Below, one piece after another: positions 1 to 12,500 of a stretch of 64,000 nt of DNA (the first letter of the stretch is position 1; each line of letters begins with the position of its first letter). The stretch spans positions 67,886,663 through 67,950,662 of the forward strand of contig ML677341.1 of NCBI GenBank assembly GCA_007922305.1, written 5' to 3'. The position numbers and the translations under genes are program-made. Source of the DNA: Dermatemys mawii (taxonomy: Eukaryota > Chordata > Testudines > Dermatemydidae). The notes below the pieces were generated by a model that was not told the origin of the DNA, searched no databases, and saw nothing but the letters and a program-made list of their open reading frames with translations.

Positions 1-81
1 ATCTCTCATTGAGCTAATGTGAGTATGTATGTGTGAGCAGGGAAATTACACCCCTTGACTGTAGAGCTGACAGCCTTAGTC

Positions 82-1720
82 CAAGGGTCTCAAACTCAAA
101 TTACCACGAGGGCTGCATGAGGACTAGTGCATTGGGTCTGAGGGCCGCATCATTGACACGCCCCCATCACTGCCCCCAAACCTGCCCCCACTCCACCCCT
201 TCCATGAGGTCCCGCCTCCTCCTCTGAGCATGCAGCTCCCAACTCCTCTCCCCTCCCTCCTGGAAAGTGCTAAGCACTGCCAGCAGCTGTTTGGCAGTGG
301 GAAACGCCTGGAGGTAGGCAGGGAGGGGGCGGAGTGGGTGCGGGGAGCTTGGCAACTGCAGGAAATAAAGTCGGGAGGAGAAGGGGCATAGGGGGTTTGG
401 CGGGCTGCAGAAAATAACCCCATGGGTCATGACTTTGAGACCCCTGCATTAGGTGAACTACTCTACTGCCTAACAGATCTGAGGCCTGGCCTACACTAGC
501 AAGGAGAGTCAATCTAAGATACGCAGCTTCAGCTGTGTGAATAACATAGCCATCCTCACGGCAGCAGCAGTCAGCAGTGGGCTCTTCCGCTGACTCCAGC
601 TTGCGCCTTTTGGTGAGCTGGAGTTCCGGAGTCGACTTTGGGGACCAATTTATTGTGTCCTGATGAGACACGATAAATTGATCCCCAATAGATCAATCTC
701 TACCCGTCGATCCAGATGGTAGTGTAGACACAGTCTGAGCTTCATACTCAGTCTCAGTGTTACACATACAACGATACAAAAGTATAGTAAAAAATGGAAA
801 AAAATGAAGCGTAATATAGTGTGCTATTAAATTTATTAACTTTTTTTTATTAACTTCTTTTCTTCTGTTAAAGCTCACCCCTGTACTGGGCTGCATCCAC
901 ATTCCACTCATGCTCCATCTCTTCCAAACCCCTTCCCTGTTTCCTTCAAACCCCTTCCCCAAAGTTCCCACCCCAACTCCCCCCTCTTCCCATGGTAGTC
1001 TAACCCCTTTCCCAGATCCCCACCTCTTCTCTCCCTCCTGCCCTGTGCGTGAGGTTTACTGTTCCTGGCCCTTCCCTCCTGGAAAATGCTATGCCACCAG
1101 AGAACTGCCTTGGGGTAGAAAAGAGCAGCAGGAAGCAGCACGTGGGGAGCAGTGTGCTGGGAGTGGGGCAGGGGAGGGAAGGAGGGAGGGAGAGGAAGGA
1201 GGCGGAGAGCTTAGCAACCCCAGAAAACAACTTGGGAGAGGATCCGCGGATGAGGAAAATTTGGCGGCAGACTTTCCTCGCCCCAAGACTCCCCCCGAGT
1301 TGTTTTCTGGGGCTGCTAAGCTCTCCTCCTCCCCCCCCCCCACCGCTCCAGGCGTGCTGCTTCCCACTGCTCTACCTGCTGCCAGGCAGTTCTCTGGCGG
1401 CATAGCAGTTTCCAGGAGGGAGGGGCCAGGAGTGGTATGCCTCCTGCAGAGGAGGCTGCGGGGGGGAGCCGCGGGGAGCCTGGCGGGCCTCTTCCCCTCT
1501 GCAGGAGGCTTACCTCTCCTGGCCCCTCCCTCCCAGAAACTGTTATGCCTCCAGAGAACTGCCTGGCAGTAGGTAGAGCAGTAGGGAAGCAGTACAGGGT
1601 TGGGGGAGGAGGCGGAGAGCTTATCAGACCCAGAAAGCCACTCGGGGAGGCGGGGGGCTGCGGGGAGCTTAGTGGGCTGCAGGGAAAGGTAGCCTGCAGG
1701 TCGCATGTTTGAGACCCTTG
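82..1720. mobile_element. hAT DNA transposon, non-autonomous, with nested insertion
   Basis: The ends are CAAGGGTCTCAAAC and GTTTGAGACCCTTG, a perfect 14-bp terminal inverted repeat. They are flanked by the identical 8-bp duplication CCTTAGTC at 74-81 and 1721-1728. This is the hallmark of hAT transposition. The interior is GC-rich, with repeated purine and pyrimidine blocks and inverted copies of the same motif. Long open frames here (for example 1089-1730 minus) are compositional. A second element lies at about 484-733. A related copy is at 19809-20964. Confidence 0.9.
484..733. mobile_element. Nested hAT-like MITE
   Basis: The ends CCTGGCCTACACTAG and GTAGTGTAGACACAG form an imperfect inverted repeat. 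The element is flanked by TCTGAG at 478-483 and again at 734-739. The related copy at 19809-20964 has the unoccupied site (AAATCTGAGCCTCATACTC, near 20180), which shows directly that this segment was inserted. The terminal motif resembles the element at 58132-58425. Confidence 0.75.
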
Positions 1721-1728
1721 CCTTAGTC

Positions 1729-1951
1729 ACTATGTGTTTTTGTACCTGCTTTCTTACTAAACTGTGGAATCATTTTCTAGTGCCATTAATCTAACAACTT
1801 TCATAAATACAACATTCACATTAAAGCCCTTTTTCTTACGCAGACAATGTCATAAATTCTTCATTAGACAATATTGCTTCTCACAGTTAATTTTTAATAA
1901 ATTAGAGATGATAGTAGATATCAAATATTTAAGTTGTCTTTTTCTCAAAAG
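1729..1951. other. Unique AT-rich intron sequence
   Basis: Between the hAT element and the first visible CFAP54 exon I see nothing beyond ordinary AT-rich intron with a weak pyrimidine tract before the exon. Confidence 0.6.
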
Positions 1952-2044
1952 GTTTCATGGTACAGTATTTTGGGATGCGTAGCAGCAGGAAGCAATTTAA
2001 AAGTAAGATTAAATAATCATCATCTTCCAAATGCAGGAGAAGAG
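1952..2044 (+). CDS. CFAP54: CFAP54 exon a (first visible), FN3-like strand region
   Basis: This is a 31-codon exon, phase 0 to 0, beginning [13 protein letters not shown] and ending NAGEE, with donor gtaaga. The Trp and the alternating hydrophobic residues fit the front half of a fibronectin type III fold that continues in the next exon. The acceptor is atypical (tttctcaaaag). A tacag at 1961-1965 would give a shorter exon starting at 1966 in another phase, so the 5' boundary is uncertain. Upstream exons lie outside the window or are not visible in the repeat-filled 1-1740. Confidence 0.75.
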
Positions 2045-3388
2045 GTAAGACCAAGTTAAAACCTGTGCAAGTCATTCTCCCTCACCGAATGACTCACTAT
2101 ACAGCTTTCACTGGAGTGTGTATCTATCACCTCTCATATTCCTCATCTGTATCTAATCAGCTAGTTGGCCAAATCTTTGGTATACTTTTGATCTTTATTT
2201 CAAGTATTTTAAGTTCTAGAGATCTTAAGAGACTAGCTTCAGCTCTGTTGGAATAATGAGTAGTATGTGTCTGAGATGGTTACATTAATGTCCCCTTTTA
2301 CTACAGCTGTTTTCTACAAAGTAAAGAATAAAACAGATGAAAGTATAAGTTTTGTTTACAGTTTCTATCACTAGTTGCTTACAAGAATATAGAAATAGAA
2401 AAAGAGAAATTTAAAACAGATTTGAGAAATAAATAAGGGTTCTTTTAATATTTTTATTATGTAAAAACAGAAATGGAGCTATATTTCCTTTTTTAAAGGA
2501 CATTACCTTAGATTTATTTACACCCTACTCTTGGAGATTTGAAGGTATCCTTTTTCAGTAACATTCAAACATGAAGGTCTTTATACTCTTTGGGAAAGAG
2601 AACTTGAAGCCTTTTAGGCGATATACTTAGCTCTTTTCTGTGTACTCAGCCACTCTCCAGAAGGGCCTAAGACTTTTTCTTTCTGCTTTGAAGAAAGGAA
2701 GCTTGTAGACTATCTGCCTTACCAGTCTCTCCAAGTATACTACCATAATCTGACCATAACATTCCATGACATCTGACATGGAAACTTCACCTATTTTATA
2801 GACAAGGTACATTCATTGGCTCAGTGAATTTGATGGCTTGTAACTTTGATTGTATGAAAGAAGTGATTAACAAAGAAACAAAAAGTTTTACAATGAAGTA
2901 TTTTATTTACTTTTTTGTTATATGCAGTGCACATATTTAGAAATATTTTTGTTAACAGATACCAGCTGATGGAAAAAGCCTTTTGGAAATAGAAGGCTTA
3001 GATCCCAATGAAAAGTACATATTTGCAGTTGCAGCATATTCTTCAGATGGAAAGCTTATTGGTGATGCCATTGGGGAAACAACTAAACCAATCCTTGCTT
3101 ATCCACCACTTTCTGCTACTACCGCTCGAGCGTACCTCACTCAGGTAGATATGCTGAATTTTAATTTGGTTCAAGATTTGTTTCTGTCCCTGTGAATGGT
3201 GGTTCCAAACCTTATTTTTGTCAGATTCCACCACAAAATTTCAGGACTTGCCAACAAACATAATTAGGACAATCACAACTTTAAACAATAAATGGTAGAC
3301 TTTAGCACTGTTACTAATTCTTACTTCAAAAATGATGTGGGACCATTTTAAGGGGGAAGATTTTTTTGGACTAGGTCTCTTGTCCTTT

Positions 3389-3463
<75 letters not shown>

Positions 3464-3473
3464 NNNNNNNNNN

Positions 3474-3520
<47 letters not shown>

Positions 3521-6500
3521 ATGTTGGCCACTTCCCATTTAATCCCTTTTTAGTCTCTTGGGGTGTTTTTCCTTAGCATCCTTCTCTTTCCTTTTGCTTT
3601 TTGGGGTTCAGGCCAATAGCAGGAGATCATCCTAATGGTGCTCTGAGGATTGGGGATTAAAGATTTGACTAAACTTCCCAGGAGCCAAATCCATCCCCTC
3701 CAAAGGAGAAACCAGCAATAGGTTTCAGGAAAACTCTTAGGCAACTTCGTTATATTTCTTGTAAATTGTCTCCTCAACAAGGAGGAATTTGAGGGAGCTG
3801 CACATTGGACAAAGGGTGAAACCTTCCAGACCTGCTGATTTTTGGAAAGCTGTGAGAAAGGTTACCCTAGATCTGCAGAGGCAAGAGCTATGCACATGAA
3901 TGGCGGCTCATTTTTGTGGTTCTATTTGCATCCCCTCATCCCTGGCAATGTGGCTGCTGCAGTGGTAGTAGTTGTACAGGAAACTCAGAAGGAGTTAGTA
4001 CAGCTATGCAAACTGTAGTAACATCTACATGGATTTCCACACAGGAGTCTGTGCAGGGGAATGACCAAGGCTTTATTTTACCCTTTCTGATGCTAGTGCT
4101 GAAACTCAAGTCCTACAAAATTCTAGCATAATAAAATGGATGTTATATTTATTTTACTCAGACATGGTTCTGATAGTATTATCACAAGTGTTATAAAATC
4201 CTATGAAATGTAGAATGGGGATAGCATTACAAGGGTTAAAACCTTGCTTATTACTGTAGTCAGAATTGACTTGGAATGGCTGTGTAAACAACAAGGAAAG
4301 TCAACAGTTTTATTTCAATCAACACATTCATAATGATAAGACTTGCTAACAACTTTTATGATAAAAATCATGTCACTTCAAAGCTATGCTTTTCTTGTAG
4401 GTTGCCTATCAGACAGATAACTATACATTAGCTAAAAAAGCATTTTCACCAATGTGGGACTATTTTGTCTTGGCTCCTTCAACACCATCTGCTGATCCAG
4501 GAGTTATTTCTGCTAGCAACAATTTGACTATATCTCAGTACAGGTAATTGGCAGAAATGATTTTTAAATAGCAGTCAATTGTAAATGTGTACCATTTTAT
4601 TTTTTAGAGTAATAAGCTGTGAAATTGTGCTGATACTCCTAGCATGAAAGAGGCTCTAAAAATAAATCACAGTAGTTAACTTTGTCCTACAGAAATATAT
4701 AGTGTCATGAAATTAGCACAGAGTTTTCATTATAAATGGTATCACTAGCATTTGCATGTTTTTCTTTGTAACTGTGTTTTCTCAGTCATGACAAATTAAA
4801 TTTGTACTGTATAAGATATAGAGTAGCATATGCAAGTTATTGTTTATATGAAATTTTAGTTTGTGTTGACTTTGCTAGGGCTTTTTATGTAGCCTGTTGT
4901 AAAAACTTGGCAAATATCTAGATGAGTTTATGTACTCCGTGGAAGACCCATGCATACCCCTAGTGGTACACATATGCTTGTGAACCACTGTTATAGGAGA
5001 CATAATCAGTGAAGAGAAGCAAAGAATTTACTCTTTTTATAGCATAAAAATACAGGTTAGAAGCTATCAGGCTAAGGATTTAAAAAAGAAGTAATCCTTT
5101 GGAAAAAGCACAGAAATACTGCACTGAGAATTTTGCCCCAAAGCATCAACAAGAAAAAGGAAAATATTGTGAAAATTTAATTGACTCTTTGGTGTAGGAC
5201 CAGTGCTTTCAGTGTGTATGTATGCACACTTTAGGCCATGGGTGGGCAGACTATGGCCCACGGGCCACATCTGGCACACTAGCCGATTTAATCCGGCCCT
5301 CAAGTTCCCACTGGTGAGCAGGACCTGGGGCTTCCCCCCACCCCTGCTCCAGCCTGGTGCATCCTCCTACACCCCAAATCTCTCATTCCCAGCACCACTT
5401 CAGAGCCTGCACCTCCAGCCAGAGCTCTCACCCCTCTCTGTGCTCCAGCCCCATTCCCCAGCCTGGAGCCTCCTCCCACACCATGAACTCCTCTTTTCTG
5501 GCTCCGCCCTAGAGCCCGGACCCCCAGCCAGAGCCCTCACCCCCTCCTACACCCCAACCCCAATTTTGTGAGCATTCGTGGCCTGCCATACAATTTCCAT
5601 ACCCAGATGTAATCCTCAGACCAAAAAGTTTGCTCATCCCTGTTTTAGGTGCTACCACAACACAAAATAATAATAATAAACAACAGCCGTAGAAGAAGGA
5701 ACTGATTCAAAAGTGAATAGCCTGTTACATCCTTGAAATAGCTTCCAAGTTGTCAAAAGATGATGATACAGCATCACTGTTAAAAGAAGAAACAATGAGA
5801 AAAGCCATCCTGGGGTATTAGCTGTCCAGCACAGACCAAAGCAGTAGACTTTTCCCTCCTAGTCCAAAGCTGACATCACTGGGCAGTGTTAAGTGAAATT
5901 AATCTCATTTGTATCATCATCAGCAGCAGCTGTATTATTCCTTTTGATTTATGATGTTATAATTAGAATTTGTATTTTCACAAATTATGCAGTTTATATG
6001 TGGAATGTCTATATCGTAATTATGTACTTTTACCATTATTTTGCCTTTTTTGTTTTTCGTAGATTATGTCTTGATGCTGTGTCTCAGACTTCTCCAATCC
6101 TCTTGCACCTCTTTCTTAGGAGCATTTTTATTATTAATGAGATTAATGTTAAGGAAGGAGAACTCTTCTGTGATTCCATTTGTTCTAAAGACATACTATA
6201 CAATGGACAAGTATGTTTGGCTTAAAACTAATGTTGGGTTTGAGTTTAAGGTTTTGATTTGACCAGTTGCATGTCAAAATTCTCTGGTATATTTTACAAT
6301 GTATTAACTGTAACTGCAGTGTATCTCATTCTTCATTAGCATGGTATCCATCAAGGTACAATCTTCTGTGTTTTGAGGTCTGTTAACATTTGCTGATATT
6401 TTCATATCTTTGGTAAAAGGCCTGTTTCTAGATCAATCATTCCCTCATTAAGGAGCAAAGCACACTGAAGCCAATGGAAGGACTTCCATTGACTGCAGTG

Positions 6501-9500
6501 GGGTCTGGATCAAGGCCTAAAAAAGAGGCAACAATCATCATTAATTTTGTGCTACTTCAATGTTGCTACATTTTTTTCTTCATAAATGTTTTTGTGACTT
6601 GACTGGTATTTTGTCCTTAATATTAAACTTGTAATACAGGGGTGGGCAAACTTTTTGACCCGAGGACTACATCGGTTGCAAAATTGTATTGGAGGCTGGG
6701 TAGGGAAGGCTGTGCCTCCCCAAACAGCCTGGCCCCACCCCCTATCTGACCCCTACCCACTTCCCACCCGTGACTGCCCCCCTCAGAACCTCCAACCCAT
6801 CAACCCCACTCCACGTCTCCTGACCACCCCCTCCTGAGACCCCTCACTCTAATTGCCCCCCCAGGAACCCACCCCCTACCCAACCCTCCCTGACCACCTC
6901 CCCAGAACCTCTGCCCCAACCTCCTACCCAACCCTCCCTGACCACCTCCCCAGAACCTCTGCCCCATCCAACCGCTCCCTGTCCCCTCACTTTTCCCAGG
7001 ACTCCTTGCCATTTATCCACCTCCCTGGTCCCTGGCCTGGCCCCCTTACCATGCTGCTCAGAGAAGCGTGTCTGGAGGCCATGTGGCCCGCTGGAGCTCA
7101 CATCCTTGCCCCCTTACCATGCCGCTCGAAGCAGCAGGAGCTTAGGCCCCACCTGAGCCTGCAGCGCTGCCCAGTAGTGGCAAGCCAGAGTGCTGGTGGC
7201 ACTGGGCTCTGAGGCTCCAGGAGAGGGGGAAAGGCAGGGGCCCTCTCAGCCAGGAGCTTAGGTAGGCTGGACGGGATGGTCCTGCGGGCTGGATGTGGCC
7301 TGCAGGCCATGGTTTTCTCACCCCTACTGTAATCGGATACCATTGGGATACTAGCCTGAGTTCTCTCTTATTCCCAGAACAAGTGATATCGTATTTCTTG
7401 AAGATAGCAAAATTATATCAACTTAACTTACACTTCATTTCTATTCCAGGTCCCATTTAACTTCTTTTGCCTAAGGACCCAATCCTGTAGCCCCTACTCA
7501 TGTGAGGCATATCAGTGACTTCACTGGGCCTGGACACATGAGCAAGAGCTGCAGAGTTGGGACCTAAAATGTCAGGTCAAGAAAGGAGTTGATACTTTCC
7601 CATCAGTTAAATGTGAGAGATTAGCAAGTGAAATTTCCACTTTGCTAATTTTTTTTTTATGCTACAGCCTCTTTCCTTGCTCAGTAAAAAAGCAACTGAG
7701 ATTGAATCCCAAGTTTTGAAGGCTTATAGTTAAAGGATACAATTATTTCAAAATCACAGTCTACCTTTGGAGTCATGAACAATGCTACTTTCCCTTATAT
7801 ACTTCTAGCAGGGATCATAGTAAAGCTTATTCCAAATTCACACATCCCACATTCTAGCAATTATGCTGCTTAAGATACAAAATAACTTTCTTCTTCCACC
7901 TTCTGAGATAAATAATTTAAACAACAGAATTTACATCTGAATAAAAATGTTTGTTCATTTACAGGTTGCTAGACTAGCGGAATGTGAAAGAATGGTAGTG
8001 GCGATTGAACTCAGTAATTGGTTAAATGATGCAAATTATGCCCTGCAATCTGTTGTTCAGTGTTTTGGTCTCCTTGCTCCGATTATTTATCACAAGATTG
8101 CTTCAGTGCCAGTAGCTCAGGTAAGAACATTTAAAAGAAAGGCAGCTTGCATACAAATCTTCTGATTTTAAAAAGATAATATATAATGAAGTAGACAGAA
8201 GGTGAACCAAACTTGTGGGCTGTGTGTTCTTAGAAGCTTATTGAGAGCAACATTTTTAATGCTTTTGATAGCTTCACAACAATCAAGGTATTTATTCTGT
8301 GCATGTCAAGTACTTTAAGGATTAAAATCCATGAATCTAGATTCTTTTCTCAGATATGCTAGTGTAAATTCAGAGTTACTCAACTGAGTTCATTGGGTAA
8401 CGTGGTGGATTTAAACCAGGGCAGAATCTGGGCCATAACCTCTAATTATAATCCATTTACAAACAGTAGTGTTGAGGGAAGCAAGAGAGTATTTGCCAGT
8501 TCTCTGAGTGCTTGACTCTGATATCCTAGTCATCCTCTCTCTTCAAGCTAGAACTTTGTTCTATGGTGTCTTAATAATTCACTTTCTGTTTTCAATGGAG
8601 AGATGTTTTCTTTTAAAAACAAAGCTTCTTTCCAAAAGCAAGCATCTTCCAAATGAAAACTGAATGACTACTTGCACCCCTTCTCTCCATTTCTGTGTTT
8701 GGCTTAAATACTATTTAGGTTCATCAAGGATTTAGATAAAAATATTGTTGGCAACATCCAAAGACTTTCTAACTCGTGATCAAGAAATAAAAACAAAAAT
8801 AGATTCCAGTTTATGGTTAGACTGAGCTAGATAACTTAAAATAGCTAGCAATAATTATTGTGTTAAAACCAGAGATGGGATGAGAGCAACTGGTAAAAGG
8901 CAGAGGGATTCTTTTCAAATACTGCATCTGTCTAATGATAATGTCTCAGTTGGGTAGTCATTGGCTGTGATATTATACAAAATGCACAAACAATCTATTG
9001 AAACACGGCTTCCCTGTTCAGATCCTTACTCTAATTGATAGTAATTTGGTAATATGCACTTTTCATAGCTGTTAAACAAAAGGGGGCGAATCCATCTCTT
9101 ATGTTTAGAGCTGACTGGAAAACAAAAATAATTATGTGAAAATTTGTTTTTCATTTAAATTTCTGACCAGCTCAAAACAGATTGGAACAGATTTGTCTCT
9201 GAGTACGTTATCTCATACTACATCATAAATTATTTTATTTCTGACTAATTAAAACAGCAAAAATACCTCTCATGTATTTTATATTTATTACCTTAGACAG
9301 AGATTGAGTGAAAGTTTGGTCACATTTACTATTGATTTCAATGTGGGCTACGATCTCACCCTGTAGATCTTACTGTATTCAGTAAACTTTTTTTAAGTTT
9401 TACACTCAAGTACATCAAGATAATACATTGCTAGGCACTGACCCTGGAAAATCTCTTCAGATTTAGGGCTTCATATTGTAATCCTTGTACTTTCAGATCC

Positions 9501-12500
9501 TCATCAAGTGTCTAACAGTCCTGCAAGAAGTCCCAAGTTCTACCTTACAGAGGAAACAGACAGGTTGTTATGAGAGTATTCAGCATATGATAGCTTGCTC
9601 CTCCTTTTATACAGCACAGGTATTTACTTTGTGTTTAGGACTATAGACTTAAGGCTCAGTAGATAACATGAAAAAAGTAGACAAACCTTTATCTTACTGA
9701 TCTGACCTTAAAAAAAATTTGGCACTCTTGAATAAAAATCTAAAGTGAGAAATAGTGGTATAAAAACTGTTTACAGACATGTTTTGAATCAGCACATTTC
9801 AGTAATACTGTTTATTGTTGTTTAAGTTTTAAAAATCAGAAACTTTATTAAGTAGTTTGTTGAGGGCATAGATTATTATTTATCTGTTACTTACTGGCTG
9901 AAATCAGTGACCTTATTTTCATTGGTACTTTGCGATACTTAGATTTCACAAACTTTACATTTTATTCTTTATTGGAATTTATGTTAGAAATAAAAAATAT
10001 TTTAGATGTGGTATAATAGGTCATAAAATGGAGTGCCTATTTTTATAGTGTGAAATATCCCTATCTAGTCTAACAGTTCTGGTCCCATTATGATGGAGGG
10101 TAAACAGTTTTACATACAAATAGTCACCTGAGTGAATAAGTCATTTCTGACATCAAGCCTAACTCACTTTACTTTCTAATAAATACTAGTCCAAAATTTA
10201 CAAATGTAAGAGCCTCTGGTCATTCACCTACGTCCATATTCAGAAACATAAATAAGTGGCCTGATTTTTAGTGTTGCTATGCACCTGAAGTTCTTTATTT
10301 ACTTCAGTGGAATTGCAGCTGCTCAGCACATTTGAATATTAGGCCACTTACTTTATTTAGATTCCTACATAAGAGTTTAGGAGCCTAACTTTAGTTACCC
10401 TAGTTTGAAAGTGTTGGTTTAATAAGAAACCTGAACTAAGGCTGGGATTTTTATTGCATTTTATGTGCCTTAATAGGAACAGAGGAGCCTAATTAAATCT
10501 TGAAGTGGAAGATAGGCATACAACGGATTATCAGCATTTGATTCAAAGTGCCTGCAAGGCAGTTGAACATTTGGGGTGGACGGGCAGTGCACCTAGTATT
10601 TTAAATTATGGGCCTGGTTAAGAGGTTAAGTGCATAATAGAGTATTTTTAAAGTAGGTGGGAAGACATGTAGCCAGAGCAGGCTGCTGAAAAGTTAGACC
10701 AATTCAGGGCAAATCTTAAATTGTTAGGTACTTGTGAAGAAGAGACTGTCTCTGGGGAATGCAGACAACACCTGATAATGGAAGAAAAGGGTTAGTGTGT
10801 ACATATCAAACCAGATTTTCAAAGCAGCAATGTGCTTACTACAGCTTTGAAAATCTACCTGCAAAAGAGAGTGTATAAACTGAGATTCATAACTACAGAT
10901 TTAGACACTTGGGCAGGAAGATTTGAAAATTCCAATCTAAATTCTTTGAATTTACAATTCCTCATCAATAAACTTTGATGTTATTGCACTGTACTTTATT
11001 ATTACATGTGAGTTTTAGTCATTGGCTAATATCACTATAATATTCATATATTTCCCAGTTATAAACAATGAAGGAAAAATGTAAATGTTGCCTATTTGAT
11101 GAAAAGAAAAAATTAATTAATAGATGTTTAACAGGTACTGCGTTCATGGAAAGAATATGACTTAGCATTAATTATTATTAACTATGGGAAAAAGTTGTTG
11201 GATTCCCCACAAACATCCCATGGACAGTCTAAATTCAGTAGTATTGAAGAAATGCAAATGGACACAGAAACAGAAGATGAGGTAATCTTTTTTTCATGTT
11301 CTTTCTTTTCTATAAGTAGAATGTTGCATAATAGCACCCCATCAAAACATTGCTAATATGAGAAAGACATACAACATTCTTTAACATATCAGAGATCATA
11401 TATAAGATCTCTTACATCCATGAAAAGTTGAAATTAATTTTAATCAAACAATTTTCATAGTTGCACTTGATATCTTGCCTTCAGAAACACTATAGATGAC
11501 ATAGAAATAAATAAGTGATGAAACTGCTGAGCTAAAGAAACTCTGAAAAAGTAGTATCCCAAGTATACTGAACTGGAGAAACTTAGCTTTCTCATTGCTG
11601 CTGCACATCGTCAGAGGTGTTGTTGATGGCACCTTCCTTCCCCACAGACCACCTCATCCCTCTCAAACTTGAGTGCATTTCTGCCTGGGGCTGCAAGAAA
11701 ATAACACAGAGGCTGGCTTTGGATATGCCCTCCCTTGAGGTTATCATGTAGTCTCAGTACTTCATAGGATGTGAAAGGCTGGAGTGAGCCTTGCAATAAT
11801 CAGTCATGTTGATGGTCCTCTGGCAGAGTGGGCTCCTATCTGCCTTCCTCAAAGAGACATAAAATATACCATTTTTCCTCCCTTTGTCTCTCACTCCTGA
11901 AGGTGATGATTTAAAGCCCTTCTCAAGAGGGAAGAAGATGGTGTCAAAGTTACATGGCTAGCTGCACCTATGTCCCATTTTTTGTCTCTCTGAGAGCCCC
12001 CCTTCAAGCCTTAGGCCTTGTGCCTTCATCTGTTCCAGGGTGGTGAATTTTGCAATTCCACTTTCCCACTGGGCTCTTGGGTACAGTGCCCTGTGTATCA
12101 GTTGTGCTTACCGGACTGAGTGGGACTGACTGAGCTCAGGTACTTGTTTTGCTTCCCTTCAGCAGTCTGAGAGCAGGGATGTGCAGTGACCACACAGATT
12201 TTTTTAATCAGAAGTACTGTTTATTTATCAGTAGGAATAAAGAATTTAGAAAAAAGGATTTTTAAAGCAACAGTCTACATACATCTTTCTTACCTGCAGG
12301 CTTACTACCTCTGATAGTAGTGTAGGAAGGTCTGGCATCTTCAGACACTCCAGTGATGCTTTTGTCTCTGTCTGGTTCCCCCAAAGAGCTGCCCCTGTTA
12401 AAGAGCGCTGCTTTTAAAATCTGTCAAAAGTCTTTTGATCTCCTGTCTGAAAGCTTATTTTGTCAGATACAAACCATTTTGTAGTTGACTAAATAGGTGG

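Noticed and set aside
1089..1730. 213-codon minus-strand open frame and overlapping plus frames up to 220 codons
   Set aside because: They lie wholly inside a hAT element with proven ends; the length comes from GC-rich, low-complexity composition.
3241..3553. Poly-ERKK and poly-FLSF open frames
   Set aside because: They are translations of the CTTT microsatellite and of the N gap.
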